Shown: positions 9,771 through 22,200 of the stretch, in pieces
How positions within the stretch are numbered: the first letter of the stretch is position 1
Layout: every line of letters begins with the position of its first letter
From: Cyclina sinensis
Taxonomy: Eukaryota > Mollusca > Bivalvia > Venerida > Veneridae
Assembly: GCA_012932295.1 (NCBI GenBank)
Contig: JAAONU010000004.1
Location: 7,883,030 to 7,947,029, forward strand
Direction of reading: 5' to 3'
Length of the DNA stretch: 64,000 nt
Translations under genes and position numbers: made by a program
Notes under the pieces: model-generated
The model's database searches: none
Told to the model about the DNA's origin: nothing
The model's input: only the letters and a program-made list of their open reading frames with translations

Positions 9771-12007
9771 ACAAGAGGGCCATGATGGCCCTGGATCGCT
9801 CACCTGAGTATGACTGCTTTTTACAAAAGTGGCTATGGGCCTGGTTAACTGAGCCCAGATGACCCATTTTCGAACTTGACCTAGAAATTATTGAAACAAT
9901 CTTTCTGACAAATTTCCAGGTTATTTCGACTGAAAATGTTACCACTAACAAGTGTTAACAAGGTTTTTCAATATTTGGGCTCTGTGACCTTGTTTTTGAA
10001 CCCAGATGACTTATATCCAAACTAGAGCTACAAATCATCAAAACAACTTTTCTGACAAATTTCCAGGACATTTGGACTGAAAATGTATCCTCTAGAGTGT
10101 TAACAAGGTTTTCAGCTCACCTGAGCAAATGCTCAGGGTGAGCTATTGTGATCACTGGATGTCCGTCGTCTGTCCGACTTCTATCTGTTCACATTTGCCT
10201 TGTGTATGCGATAGAGGCTGTATTTTTGATTGGATCTTTACGAAACTTGGTCATAATGTTTGTCCTAACCAAATCTAGGTTGGGATTGTATATGGGTCTT
10301 ATTGGGTCAAAAACTAGGTCACGAGGTCCAATCTAAGAAAAACCTTGTGTATGTGATAGAAGCTGTATTTTTCATTCAGCTTCCTAATATTTAGTCAGAA
10401 TGTTTGTCTTGATAAAATCTAGGCTGGGATTGTATATGGGTCAAATGGGTTCAAAAACTAGGTCACAGGGTCAAATCTTAGAAAAACCTTGTGTATGTGA
10501 TAGAAGCTGTATTTTTCATCCGAATTTCCTAATATTTGGTCAGAATCTTTGTCTTGATGAGATCGAGGTTGGGATTATATATGGGTCATCTGGGGTCAAA
10601 AACTAGGTCACAGGGTCAAATCTTAGAAAAAGCTTGTGTATGCGATAGAAGCTGTATTTTACATCCGAATTTCATAATATTTGGTCAGAATGTTTGTCTC
10701 TATGGTATGTAGCTTGGGATTGTATATGGGTCATCTGGGGTAAAAACTAGGCCATTGGGTCAAATCTCAGAAAAAGCTTGTGTATGCAATAGAAGCTGAA
10801 TTTTTCATTGGATCTTTATAAACTTGGTCAGAATGATTGTCTTAATAAAATCTAAGCTGAGGTAATATATGGATCATCTGGGGTCAAAAACTAGGTCACG
10901 GGGTCAAATCTTAGAAAAACATTGTGTATGCGATAGAAGCTGTATTTTTCTTCCGATTTTCCTAATATTTGGTCAGAATGTTTGTCTTGATAAATCTAGG
11001 ATTGGATTGTGTATGGGTCATCCAGGGTCAAAATATAGGTCACAGGGCCTATTCTTAGAAGACCTTTTGTTCAGCAACAACAATGAAACATTAGATAATG
11101 TTGCATGCATGCAGATTAAATCTTTGACTGTGGATGATCTTGGCCTTGACCTACTTACTTACATCCTGATTTTTGATGTTTCTATGCAATGATTCTCAGG
11201 TGAGCGATATAGGGCCATCTTGGCCCTCTTGTTTTATATTTGGGCTCTGTGACCTAGTTTTTGACCCCAGATAACCTATATTCAAAACTGAACTAGAAAT
11301 CATTGAAACAATCTTTCTGACAAATTTCAATGTTATTTGGACTGAAAATGTTACTTCTACAGTGTATTTGGGCTCTGTGACTTAGTTTTTGAACCTAGAT
11401 GACACATATTCGAACTTGACTTAAAAATCATCAAAGCAACCTTTCTGACAAATTTCCAAGATAATTGGACTAAAAATGTAACCTCTGGAGTGTTAATAAG
11501 ATTTTTCTATTTTTGGGCTCTGTGACCTTGTTTTTGAACCCAGATGACCCATATTCGAACATGAGCTAGATGTCATCGAAACAATCTTCCTGACAAATTT
11601 CCAGGTTATTTGGACTGAAAATGTTACCTCTAGAGTGTTAACAATGTTTTTCAATTTTTGGGCTCTGTGACCTAGTTTTTGACCCTAGATGACCCATATT
11701 CGAACTTGAGCTAGAAATCACTGATACAACCTCTCTGACACATTTCAAGGATATTTGGACTGAAATTGTAGCCTCTAGAGTGTTAACAAGATTTTTCTAT
11801 ATTTGGGCTCTGTGACCTAGTTTTTCAACCCAGATAAGCCATGTTCGAACTCGTCCAAGAAATCATCGGGACAAACATCCTGACAAAGTTTCAAGACAAT
11901 TGAGGCAAAAAGGCTAGAGCGTTAACGAACTAAGTGTGGACGGACTACGGACGCCAGACATTGAGCGATCCTAATAGCTCACCATGAGCCTACGGCTCAG
12001 GTGAGCT
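9771..12007. mobile_element. Tandem-core element with hairpin ends (host of a nested copy)
   Basis: Starts ACAAGAGGGCCATGATGGCCCT and ends GGCTCAGGTGAGCT. The core is a tandem array, each unit opening with GGGCTCTGTGAC, seen at about 9978, 11233, 11369, 11515, 11659 and 11804, a period near 145 bp. It is interrupted by another element at 10114-11231; without that insert it is about 1.1 kb. It has no ORF of note. Hairpin ends, tandem core and T-rich insertion points resemble Helentron-associated non-autonomous elements such as oyster 'pearl'. That class assignment is inferred. Confidence 0.65.
10114..11231. mobile_element. Nested tandem-core element, 6 units of ~145 bp
   Basis: Begins with a perfect-looking hairpin (AGCTCACCTGAGC, short loop, GCTCAGGGTGAGCT) and ends with GGGCCATCTTGGCCCTCTTG. 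Inside are six units, each opening TTGTGTATGYRATAGA and containing GGGTCAAAAACTAGGTCAC. Flanking host sequence is GTTAACAAGGTTTT on the left and TTTTATATTTGGGCTCTG on the right. Undisturbed neighbours read GTTAACAAGATTTTTCTAT then ATTTGGGCTC, so this is an insertion at a T run. Short ORFs at 10148-11192 are by-products of the units. Confidence 0.7.
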
Positions 12008-12470
12008 AAAAAAGATTGTGATCTGTGATTGATGTACATTTTACTTCAGGGATTATGATAATGTATTAAAGTGTATAATTTACCATTTTAATAGATCCAA
12101 GTTTTGTTTCAATCCTCAAAATTTGCCCTCCTATTAGTATTTGAGAACAGGGTGCTAAAATTTCAAGTTCAAATATTCTTTGCATTAAATGGCTGTTAGT
12201 GAAAATGCCTAAAGTTTACAAAGACATTGCTAGTTTTAAAATTCAAAACAGACATTTAATTCCTGACAGTACAAAGGATCACGGTGCCATCTTTGTATTA
12301 AAAGAACTACCTCAGAGGTACCAATTTTGTGTGTTATAGGCTTGTGAATGTTGAACTGCTCATTTAACAACTTTTTTTCGCATGTTTTTTTATAACTTAA
12401 CTAAGCACAAAATTTTCACTCTGGTTAAGTCTAAGTCAGTATTTTAGGTTGGAGATCACTAAATTAGTCA
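12008..12470. other. No gene seen
   Basis: AT-rich spacer between the DUF229 and NOM1 3' ends; the two genes converge here. No exon or repeat recognised. Confidence 0.35.
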
Positions 12471-12647
12471 CAGTGTTATCCGTTACTGTATGTTAGAAAC
12501 AGTGTTATCCATTACTGTATGTTAGAAACAGTGTTATCCATTACCGTATGTTAGAAACAGTGTTATTCATTACTGTATGTTAGAAACAGTGTTATCCATT
12601 ACCGTATGTTAGAAACAGTGTTATCTATCACTGTATGTTAGAAACAG
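12471..12647. repeat. 29-bp minisatellite, ~6 copies
   Basis: The unit CAGTGTTATCCATTACTGTA plus TGTTAGAAA repeats with period 29 and few differences. Confidence 0.9.
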
Positions 12648-12689
12648 GTTCATTTGCACTAAAAACATGGATTCTAAGCTGAATCACAT

Positions 12690-12809
12690 TATCAGAGCTT
12701 AATGAGCTTTAAACTATCACATCAGAGCTTAATGAGTTTAAAACTATCACATCAGAACTTAATGAGCTTAAAACCATCACATTATCAGAGCTTAATGAGC
12801 TTAAAACTG
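12690..12809. repeat. ~30-bp minisatellite, 4 copies
   Basis: Units built on ATCAGAGCTTAATGAGCTTA followed by AAACTATCAC, with slight length variation. The small ORF at 12702-12941 is created by this array. Confidence 0.85.
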
Positions 12810-12944
12810 GTCAGAATGGTTATCTTCATGACTAAGTTTGGTTGCTACTTAACCGCAAAGAGCTGGGTAAACTTTCCAAAAGAGTTACAAAGTTGGGGTA
12901 CAGCAATAATACAAACAAGAAACATACACAGGTATTTGTAGTGT

Positions 12945-12950
12945 TTTATT
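12945..12950 (-). terminator. NOM1: NOM1 polyadenylation signal (AATAAA)
   Basis: AATAAA on the minus strand, 51 bp after the NOM1 stop codon. Confidence 0.55.
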
Positions 12951-13000
12951 TACCTTAAAAATTCATATATCGATATAAATACTAACATGAAATGCTGTTG

Positions 13001-13276
13001 TCAAAGTAAAACTTGACTTTTGCCACCAGACAGTAACTTATCTACCATTTCAACTCTCTCAAGTAATTTGACATTTTTTGTCTCCGCCTTTTTACCGACA
13101 AGAAAATGTCTTAGGAAGAGACGAATTCCTTCGTTTAATTGTTTAAGTTTGTCAATCTGAGCGATTCGGCTAAATGCTTCCTCCACCTCAGACTGTGAAT
13201 GGTCCAGTAACAATTCTGACAGTAGCTGTTTTAGTAAACGTACCATTCCTTTTTCCAATGTTCCAAATGAGATCAC
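13001..13276 (-). CDS. NOM1: NOM1 exon 14, C-terminus
   Basis: Residues 883-973 and stop TGA. VISFGTLEKGMVRLLKQLL, EGIRLFLRHFLVGKKAE. Acceptor CTTCAAACAG. Confidence 0.93.
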   Translation of the reverse strand: MISFGTLEKGMVRLLKQLLSELLLDHSQSEVEEAFSRIAQIDKLKQLNEGIRLFLRHFLVGKKAETKNVKLLERVEMVDKLLSGGKSQVLL

Positions 13277-16200
13277 CTGTTTGAAGAAAAACAATGTGTT
13301 ACAGGAAGAAAATTATAATGCTGAGTAAGTCTATCATTGCATTTTTCTGCTCAGTGGACAAAAAATGAAGTCCAGTCATTTAAATAGATTCTAAAATGCA
13401 CCAGTCACTCTGTCTGTAAGTTGTTAATTTTATATCACTATTTTAAAAAAAAGGACAAAGGAAAGAAAATTGTTACTTACAAGCAACCATGTAATGTATG
13501 TATATTAAATTAAAACTTATAATTAAATAACATAACAAACAGTAACTGTTATGGCACCTACTAGGTTGTTGTAAAGAAATAAAACATAGAGCTTAAATTT
13601 CATCACAGTCAAAAATACTTCAAACTAATTTTGTTTGAAACTGTTACAACTGGTGTCATTTTCAAAACATTTCAGAGAACCAACCTCAATGATAAATTGT
13701 AATTTCAGGAAAGAGAAATTCAATGAAATTATTGATGACCTTGATCAGATACGGCATAGCTTAGAACTACAGACTTGATCAGATATGGCATAGCTTAGAA
13801 CTACAGACTTGATCAGATACGGCATAGCTTAGAACTACAGACTTCCTTAATCAGATACGGCATAGCTTAGAACTACAGACTTCCTTGATCAGATACGGCA
13901 TAGCTTAGAACTACAGACTTCCTTGATCAGATACCGCATAGCTTAGAACTACAGACTTCCTTGATCAGATACGGCATAGCTTAGAACTACAGACTTGTTT
14001 GTAAACAGGGCACTTACAGTTTGATAATGTCTATGGATAGAACAAACGCACAATATGATATGGGTGTATGAACCAAACAATATGATTCAGAATTGAAATC
14101 AATTAAAAAATCTTACATCGACTTAACAAAAAAGCAACTTAAAACTGTTTGTGCAAAAATGCAGCACTAGAACATGTTAGAGCAAGCAGATTATCTCGTA
14201 CTACAACTGTCCAGATTAAAGAACAGACAAGTCTGTTTTTGTAATCAAGAGGGAAAAGGTATTTTTAAAACAAGAAGGCCATGATGGTCCTGGATCGCTC
14301 ACCTGAGTACTTCGGCTTTGGGTCTGCTGTTGAGCAAACATCAGAAGCAAAATAACAGTTTCTGAACTGAAGATTTTCAAATTTTGACCCCAGGGGCATT
14401 ATCTACACTATACAATCGTACATAAAAAAAAAATATTTAAGCTCTTTGGTATACAGTTTCAGGCAAGTAGATTTTCAAAGTTTTTCCTACATATACTCCA
14501 TGTAAAACATGTGACACCTGGGCAGGGTTAATTTTCACCCTGGTGAAATAGTTACAACAATCTTTGTAAAGGTTAACTATAAAATGCTACTTACTAAATA
14601 TCTAAGGTCTAGAGCTAAAAGTTTATCACAAGAATATTTTCAAAGATTCAATACTTTACAAAAATAGGACCCCCATGCCAGGGCCAATTTTGACACAAGC
14701 GAGAAAATTTTGAAAAACTTGATAGAGATCAAAGCAACATAAACAAGAAATTTTTGTAAAACATACATGCCCCCCCAGCAGCACCTAGTTGCTTGTGGTT
14801 GGGCCAAAACATTCTCTAGTTATTAATCAGAAACCGTTTTTAGGATCAAGGTCCCTGTGGCCTTGACCTTTGACCTCAAAATCAATATGGGTCATCAAAT
14901 GGTGATGACCAACCAGCATACCAAGTTTGGTGAACCTAGGTCAAAGCGTTCTTTAGTTATTGATCGGAAACCGTTTTTAGGATGAAGGTCCCTGTGAGCT
15001 TGATCTTTGACTTAATGACCTCAAAATCAATAGGGGTCATCTACTGGTGATGACCAACCAGCACACCAAGTTTGGTGAACCTAGGTCAAAGCATTCTCTA
15101 GATATTGATCGGAAACCGTTTTTCGGATCAAGGTCCTGTGAGCTTGACCTTTAACCTAATGACCTCAAAATCAATAGGTGTCATCTACTGGTGATGACCA
15201 ACCAGCATACCAAGTTTGGTGAACCTAGGTCAAAGTGTTCTCTAGTTATTGATCGGAAACCAAGTGTCTACCGACAGACTGACAGACCAACTGACTGACA
15301 TTTGAAAAACTATATGCCCCCTCATCTTCGATGGGGGGCATAAATATATCTAAGCTCTAAGTTTTAGACAAGAAGATTTTTAAAATCTTCCAAATATAAG
15401 TCTGACTCCCCAGGGCAGGGCCATTAATGAACCAAGGGACATTATTTGAACAATCTTGGTAGAGGGTCTCTAGAGATGCTCCATCCAAAATATCTAAGGT
15501 CTTAAGCTTACTGTTTCTTACAAGAAGATTTTGACCCCAGGGAAATAATCTGAGCAAACTTGGTAGAGGACCTCAAGCTGATGCTCCATGCAAAATATCT
15601 AAGTTCTAGGCCTTGTGGTTTCAGACAAAAAGATTTTTAAGACTTCCCTGTATAAGCCTTAGTAAAATCAAGTGACACCCATGGCAGGGCCAATATTGAT
15701 CCCAGGAGCATAATTTGATCAAACTTGGTAGAGAACCTCTAACCTGTGCTCAGTGCAAAATATCTACGTTCTAGACCTTGTGGTTTTCAGACAAGATTTT
15801 TTACAAGTCTTCCCTATATAAGCCTATGTAAAATCAAGTGAACCCTGGTGCAGGGCTGTTAATGACCAAAGGGGCATTATTTGAACCATCTTAATAGAAG
15901 ACCTCTAGGTGATGCTACATGCAAAAAATCGTTTGCCTTAAATTTATTATATGTCATAAAAAGTTTTTTAAAGATTCAATATCTTACACAAAAAGGACCC
16001 CCAGGTAGGGACATAATTTGAACAAACTTGTTGGAGGACCTCTAGCTGATGCTCTATGCAAAATATCTAAGTTTTAGGCATTGTAATTTCAGACAAGGAG
16101 ATTTTTTTAAGTCTTCCCTATATAAGCCTATGTAAAATCATGGGCCCTGGGGTAGGGCCAATCTTGACCCATGGGGCAAAATTTAAACAATCTTCCAAGG

Positions 16201-19200
16201 GGCCCTTTAGCAGATTCTCCATGCAAAATATTTAAGTCCTAGGCCTTGTGTTTTCAGAAAAGAATATTTTTTTTTAAGTTTTCCCTTACAGAAGCCTATG
16301 TAAAATCAGTTGACCACCAGGGCAGAGCCAATTTGACCCCAGGGACATAATTTGAACAAAATTGGTAGCGGTCCACAAGACAATGCTCCATACCAAATCT
16401 TAAGGCTAAAGGTCTAGTATTTTTCGACAAGAAGATTTTTAAAGTTTTTCCTTCTTGTTGCTATGGCCATCAGAGTTCTGCTTGGAATTAAATTCTTTGA
16501 ACAACGTCGGTAGAGCTTTATGCAAGGAATATCCCAGGCAAGTTTCTTCAAAGTTGGCTTAGTGGTATAGGAGGAGAAGTTGTTTAAGTCAAATAGTTGA
16601 TGCATGACACACACTGCCGGACGCCGGACAATCAATGATCCCAAAAGCAAACACTTGAGCACTTTATGCTCAGGTGAGCTAAAAAAAACAAAAAACAAAC
16701 CTTTAATAAAGATAATGACTGAGCTTTGTTGATGATAAGATGGTTAAGAAGTTTTGCCAGATTGTTTCTATTTGTGTCGGACAGACTTCCGATCTCTTTG
16801 AACTTATCCCAGATACAGAACTGAAATGCCATCTGAAAATAAAAGATTTTGAACACTCACTTCAAAAAATCTGCTTTCATGCACTTCTCTTGCGGTAACT
16901 ACAAGCTTTTGGAAAGTTTACAAACAATGTACATTAATCAAAGATCAGTGCTAGAGTATTGTATCTTCTTATTCTATAAGTATTTAAAACAATTTTGAAT
17001 TTACCCTGGGCAATAATAATATTTTACATTTTGTTACATTCAATAGCCTGCTTCAGTACTAGGATTTTTTTTCTCAACTTTTTAGCAAAATTCTTTAATT
17101 CTTTATTGATTATATTTCTCTTTCTGAAAAGGATTTGTGTAAATTTGTGTAAAATAATCAAATAATACCCTAGGTATTGTAGACACTGAGATAATACCCC
17201 TTAATAAATTAAGCTTGTTGCAAAAAAAATCATTGTAAACCAGCTACTTTGAAGCTGAACAGTTCCATCATAAACCAGACATTTTTGTGGACAAAGTGTA
17301 TCAGTAACGCTTTTTCCTGCATTCATACGTAACCAACTTTCTCTTCATGCATCTAGAGCACTTCCTTTTTAGATTTAAAAATTTTCACCTGTAGGGCTAC
17401 AAAATTTCCATTTTAGATAAAGAAATTTTCCCATTCAGATAAAGTATGGAACATCACCCTTACTTGCTTTATCTTATTTCAAATTCGCTTTCAGTGTTTG
17501 ACAACTTTTACACACACGATTTGGAAAAAAATGCAACTTCTGCTCAGTATTCAGTAATTCAGTTTTCAATAACTTCTATAAATAATAAGTTCAAACTAAA
17601 TGTTGGACAAGTACTTTTAAAAGATTAAGCAAGTATATTCTCTTTACCTAAGACATCTTACCTGATATGTCCTGTGATATTCACAAAATTTCAAACCAAG
17701 GTATGCATAGAAAGGGTTATATTTCTTTTCCTGAAGACAGCAGTCCATGATGACAAGGACAATCTCTTGTTTCTGACTGGACTTTAGACCCATCCTGATC
17801 AGTTTCTCAAAGGCATCAAGATAATCCTGTTGAAAATAGCCATACTTTTAGGTATAAGAAGTCAAAATAACCTGACAGGCCAAACAACTCTGGAAATAGT
17901 ATCAACTTACTCAGCAGGAATGAGCAAGCAAATGTCATACTTTGTCTCCCCAAACAGTTTTTGTGTTAAATTATCCTAACAACTTTTGGATTTCACCAAT
18001 TTTAATCCTTTACTTTAGCTTGTAGGTTAAGAAAAGAAAATAATATCACGAATCCTAATGAAGTCTATTCTCAGTCTATTCATGTGTCCTGTATGGGCAA
18101 TAACTGTCGTAAATATTCAATGCAGACATGACTTCATAGATTCCATTTTCACATTTCGATACAGATGAAAGATATTTGATCAGCACCCCGACAAAAAGTA
18201 ATGTTATCATGGGTGTAAAGGTCACTGGCATGTATAAGACGCACTGAAAAAATGACAGAAAAATTCAAGAAAAAGACCTAATCTGGTGTATAAGATTTAG
18301 TTAACATAACATTTCAGGTCTGAATAATCATTAACATACTAAGATTATTCTATGTTTGTCCTGTTTATTCTTTCTTTTCTTTTTTATTAATTCTCACACA
18401 AAAAAATTTTTCTGTTTAAGTTTAGTTTCTTTCTATTCAACATGTGTCAGTCATTAGAGCCAGCTCAAATTTTCTCAATTAGATAAAATATCGACAAAAG
18501 TTCTCTCCCTTAAATGTCAGACACAGTACTGGTTTTGATGCAATCAAGTTTTTTCAACATTTTAGCTGGATTGAGTAAGAAGGGAAATTAAATAAATTCC
18601 TAAAACTGTGTATAGATTGCACAGAACTTGAGAAATACAAAATCTTAATAATTGGTGTGTGCTATACAAACACACAGATGGTAAATGGTACCATTCAAAC
18701 TGATAGATGAGCAGTCCATTTCAGAAATACAGCAGTAGTATGACTTACCTCACTTGTCATTATAACAAAGAAGATATTTCTCCGAAGCTCTGTATTCATC
18801 CTTTGTTTCCTGGCTAACTCCTGCAGTTTACTGCTGACCTCTAATCGACCAATCACTGAACCTGTCTTGTCAGCACCTGTAAGAAACAACATTACAATTT
18901 ATGGTCAGTTAGTGGTAATATTATTTCATGAAGGTACTACAATCTATCATAATATTTTTTATCAATGCCACAGATAAAACACAAAAGTGATTATTCATTC
19001 CAAGAGCAGAAAAGATAAACTAGTCAAAACATTATGCCATTTTCAAATTTAGCAGTTGTGTAAAAAAGACGCAAAAACTTTAACTGATGGAACTGACATC
19101 TTGATTTTTGACTCAATTCAACTATTCCATAGATAATGCATTACTTACAATTTATAGAATGCGTGTCTTGAGTTCTGATACTTACTGCAAGATTTAGTAC

Positions 19201-22200
19201 TGATAGTAAGAGATTATATTAAGATATTACCAGGTGTCTGTTGCTGCAGACTTTTGCCGTCCCATGCTGAACCGACCAACCACCATTTGCCTTTCTCTTC
19301 TGCATTCAGAAGGTCCTCTAGGGTTATATGTAACTGATTATCTCCAAACTGACCACCTGTGAACAATGAAACAAAATCATCCAATCAGAAAATCAACTAA
19401 TAAACTGTATTACAGTTACAAAATGTATTTTCAAATTTTTTTCATCATTAATGAATATATTTTCTTATTTCAACATCAGTAATCTATGTAACTTCCAGTT
19501 TAAACATCCAGTCAATGCAGGTTATTTGTGCAATGTGAACATCCTACATATTCTATTACTGGATTTTAAATTCCAGTATTTTTTCTTTCTTGATCGTTCA
19601 GTAAATATAAACTGGCTGAGCATACTTTTTCATGCATTACAAATGGTATAAAGACAGCTGTCAGACATCAGAAATTGAAATTATATTTAAAATCAGATTT
19701 AAATTTATTTCCTTATTTTTTTCACACTGAAATTTTGCTACATAAAGAAAGAATTTTTAGAATAAAAAATAAGACAGAATAAAGAGATTACCTGACATTG
19801 ATCTGTACAATATGAGATATATTTGGACACACCTTAAAGTTAATCAAATTCCCAAGTAGCTTGTACAATACAGTTTTTCAGCTAAGTACATATCCGAATA
19901 TATGTATATCTCTGAATTGTACAGAGCAATGTTAAATAACCTATAATTTCAAAAAATAAAAAATATAAAATGAAATGTTCAAAATCAAGTATGCCATATT
20001 AAGCAAAAGGACTTACACTAATCAACAGGTAGTCATTAGAATCCAAGAAACAACATTCTGAGCCAAAAGACAATCCTTTAGAATTTAAGATATATCACTT
20101 TGCAATTTTTGCCACAATCACTTTCAGGTTAATAAATAGAAACTTAACAACAGACAAACAAATGAAACGAAATACAGTAGATTACCACCTTACGACCACG
20201 CCGAAATTAAGACCACGCCGCTGTTACGGGCACTTTTGAAAAGAACCAAACATTTTTATTCTTGTCCTATTACAGCTATTTATCAGAATTAAGAACACGC
20301 CGCTAATCCGGTAATACGACCATCCTGTCAAGATCATTTTGTATATTTACTTCTTATTGTAATGCCTCGATTACGACCACTCAAAATTAGTGCCCCCGGG
20401 CATGTCATCAATATCAGTTGAGTACACCGCCATGTTTACGACACTGCTTTACGAGAGATGCATGTGTAAACAAAAGAAAGTCTGTGCTGTGAAAAACAGA
20501 TTTTCTTCAGGTGATTACTGAAAGTAAGGAAACTCAAGGATGATATAAGTGTTACTTACAATTGATTCAATTACAATTTGATTGCGACACGAGTAAATAA
20601 TTGGGAAGGGAACTGAATCCTCGGGGGTATAATAAGTTTCCAGTTTGCTGGGGTTCAAAGCAAAAAATAATCTTGGATCGATGCTTACTTATGTTGATTG
20701 AAAAAGAAATCGTTTTAGTTGCTTGAATAAAATACTAAGTTAATGTAATTAAGGGTTAATTCTGTTAAAAAACGTAAGATCTTATTTTAAAATTTAATCT
20801 AACTTTAAAACTCAGAATATTTACAGTTAAATTTTAATTATCATATTGATGAATAATGTATTTTGCTCTGTCTAAATAATGTTCTATTTTCCCGTTATGA
20901 ACTTGCATAATTATGAAAAACATATGTTGCCGAGGTCTCAACCCTGTATTAAGACCAACTCACAATTAAGACCACTTCCCTTTATACCCAACGGTGGTCT
21001 TAATAGAGGAATTTTACTGTAATTCATTTTAAGAAAAGCATATTTATGTTAGACTGGGCACCGATGCATTTTTTAAAATAAAACTTTATCAACCTCTAAT
21101 GTAATTCCTGATAAGTTTCCTCAAATGGTCAAGATGCTCTGGGTCATAGTTGGGAATCTTTCTCATGTTGTTGTTCCTTATTGCCATGATCACTTCTAAC
21201 ATAAAACGTACACGTGACTGGTCAGTGACGGCAGCAGCCTCAGGGCTTCCTGCACGTGTCTGCACCTTGATGATGAAATCTTTCAGCTCGCTGGGACTAT
21301 CTTTTCGTAATGAGAACCCAACATCTGCATAATGAACAGTAATATTATGGTCCAAATTCTGAGTACTACTGGGGTCGAACAATGTTTACACAGCACATAA
21401 TAATCATGTATTTTTCTATAGAAATTTGAGTGATTCACTTTCTACTATTATTTAAGGTTTTATCTCACTGACAAAGATCTGGTCAACAAAATAAGTAGAG
21501 CTGAAAACAAATAAGAAAGAAAAAGACAAATGATTACTAAAATAATAAGTATGTCTGTGACATTTAAATTTTGTGTATCCCTGTCTTCATTCTTAATTTT
21601 ATTAAATTTGATAAAAGACTTGTTACCATTCATAACTTTAAACCATAGCTACCAATTTACCTAACAAAATACAGCTTTCTGTGAATAGGTATCACATTTA
21701 CAGTTATATTACAAGTCAAATATCTTCATTCATCAAAATAACAATCTAAATATTCAGCAAGGAGATAAATAAGGGAAGTAACTCTATTTGACTTACGTCT
21801 AAGCAGAAGAAGAATAAGTTCCACATCTTTCTCGAGGAAGTTCTCCGTCAACTTCTTCAGTATGTCAAATATCAGGACACTATTTACAACCTGAAACATC
21901 ATTACACACAAGTCAGTATTGTTAAGAAAAATTAGTGAGAAAAACTTAACATCCCTTTACTAGGTTAAGAGAGTCCAACATGATCTACACAGCATAATCT
22001 GTGAAGCTTGTAGGGGTCTAAATATGACAAATAAAATGATCTTGAGTAAAGTCCTTTTCTTTCATTGCTACTTATATGTAGAAATGTTCCAACAATCTTC
22101 TACTATAAACTACTGATAATGTTTTATTTTAAGTGCTATAAAATGAAAACATTCTCAACTTACTTTATAATTATACTGAAAAAAAAATACAGCCATAACT

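Noticed and set aside
10148..11192. Three plus-strand ORFs of 62-107 codons with similar peptides
   Set aside because: The similarity follows from 145-bp tandem units; stops occur in sister units and the frame is not preserved.
12471..14000. Short regularly spaced repeats that could suggest a CRISPR array
   Set aside because: Units are contiguous without unique spacers and lie in a eukaryotic gene, so they are minisatellites.
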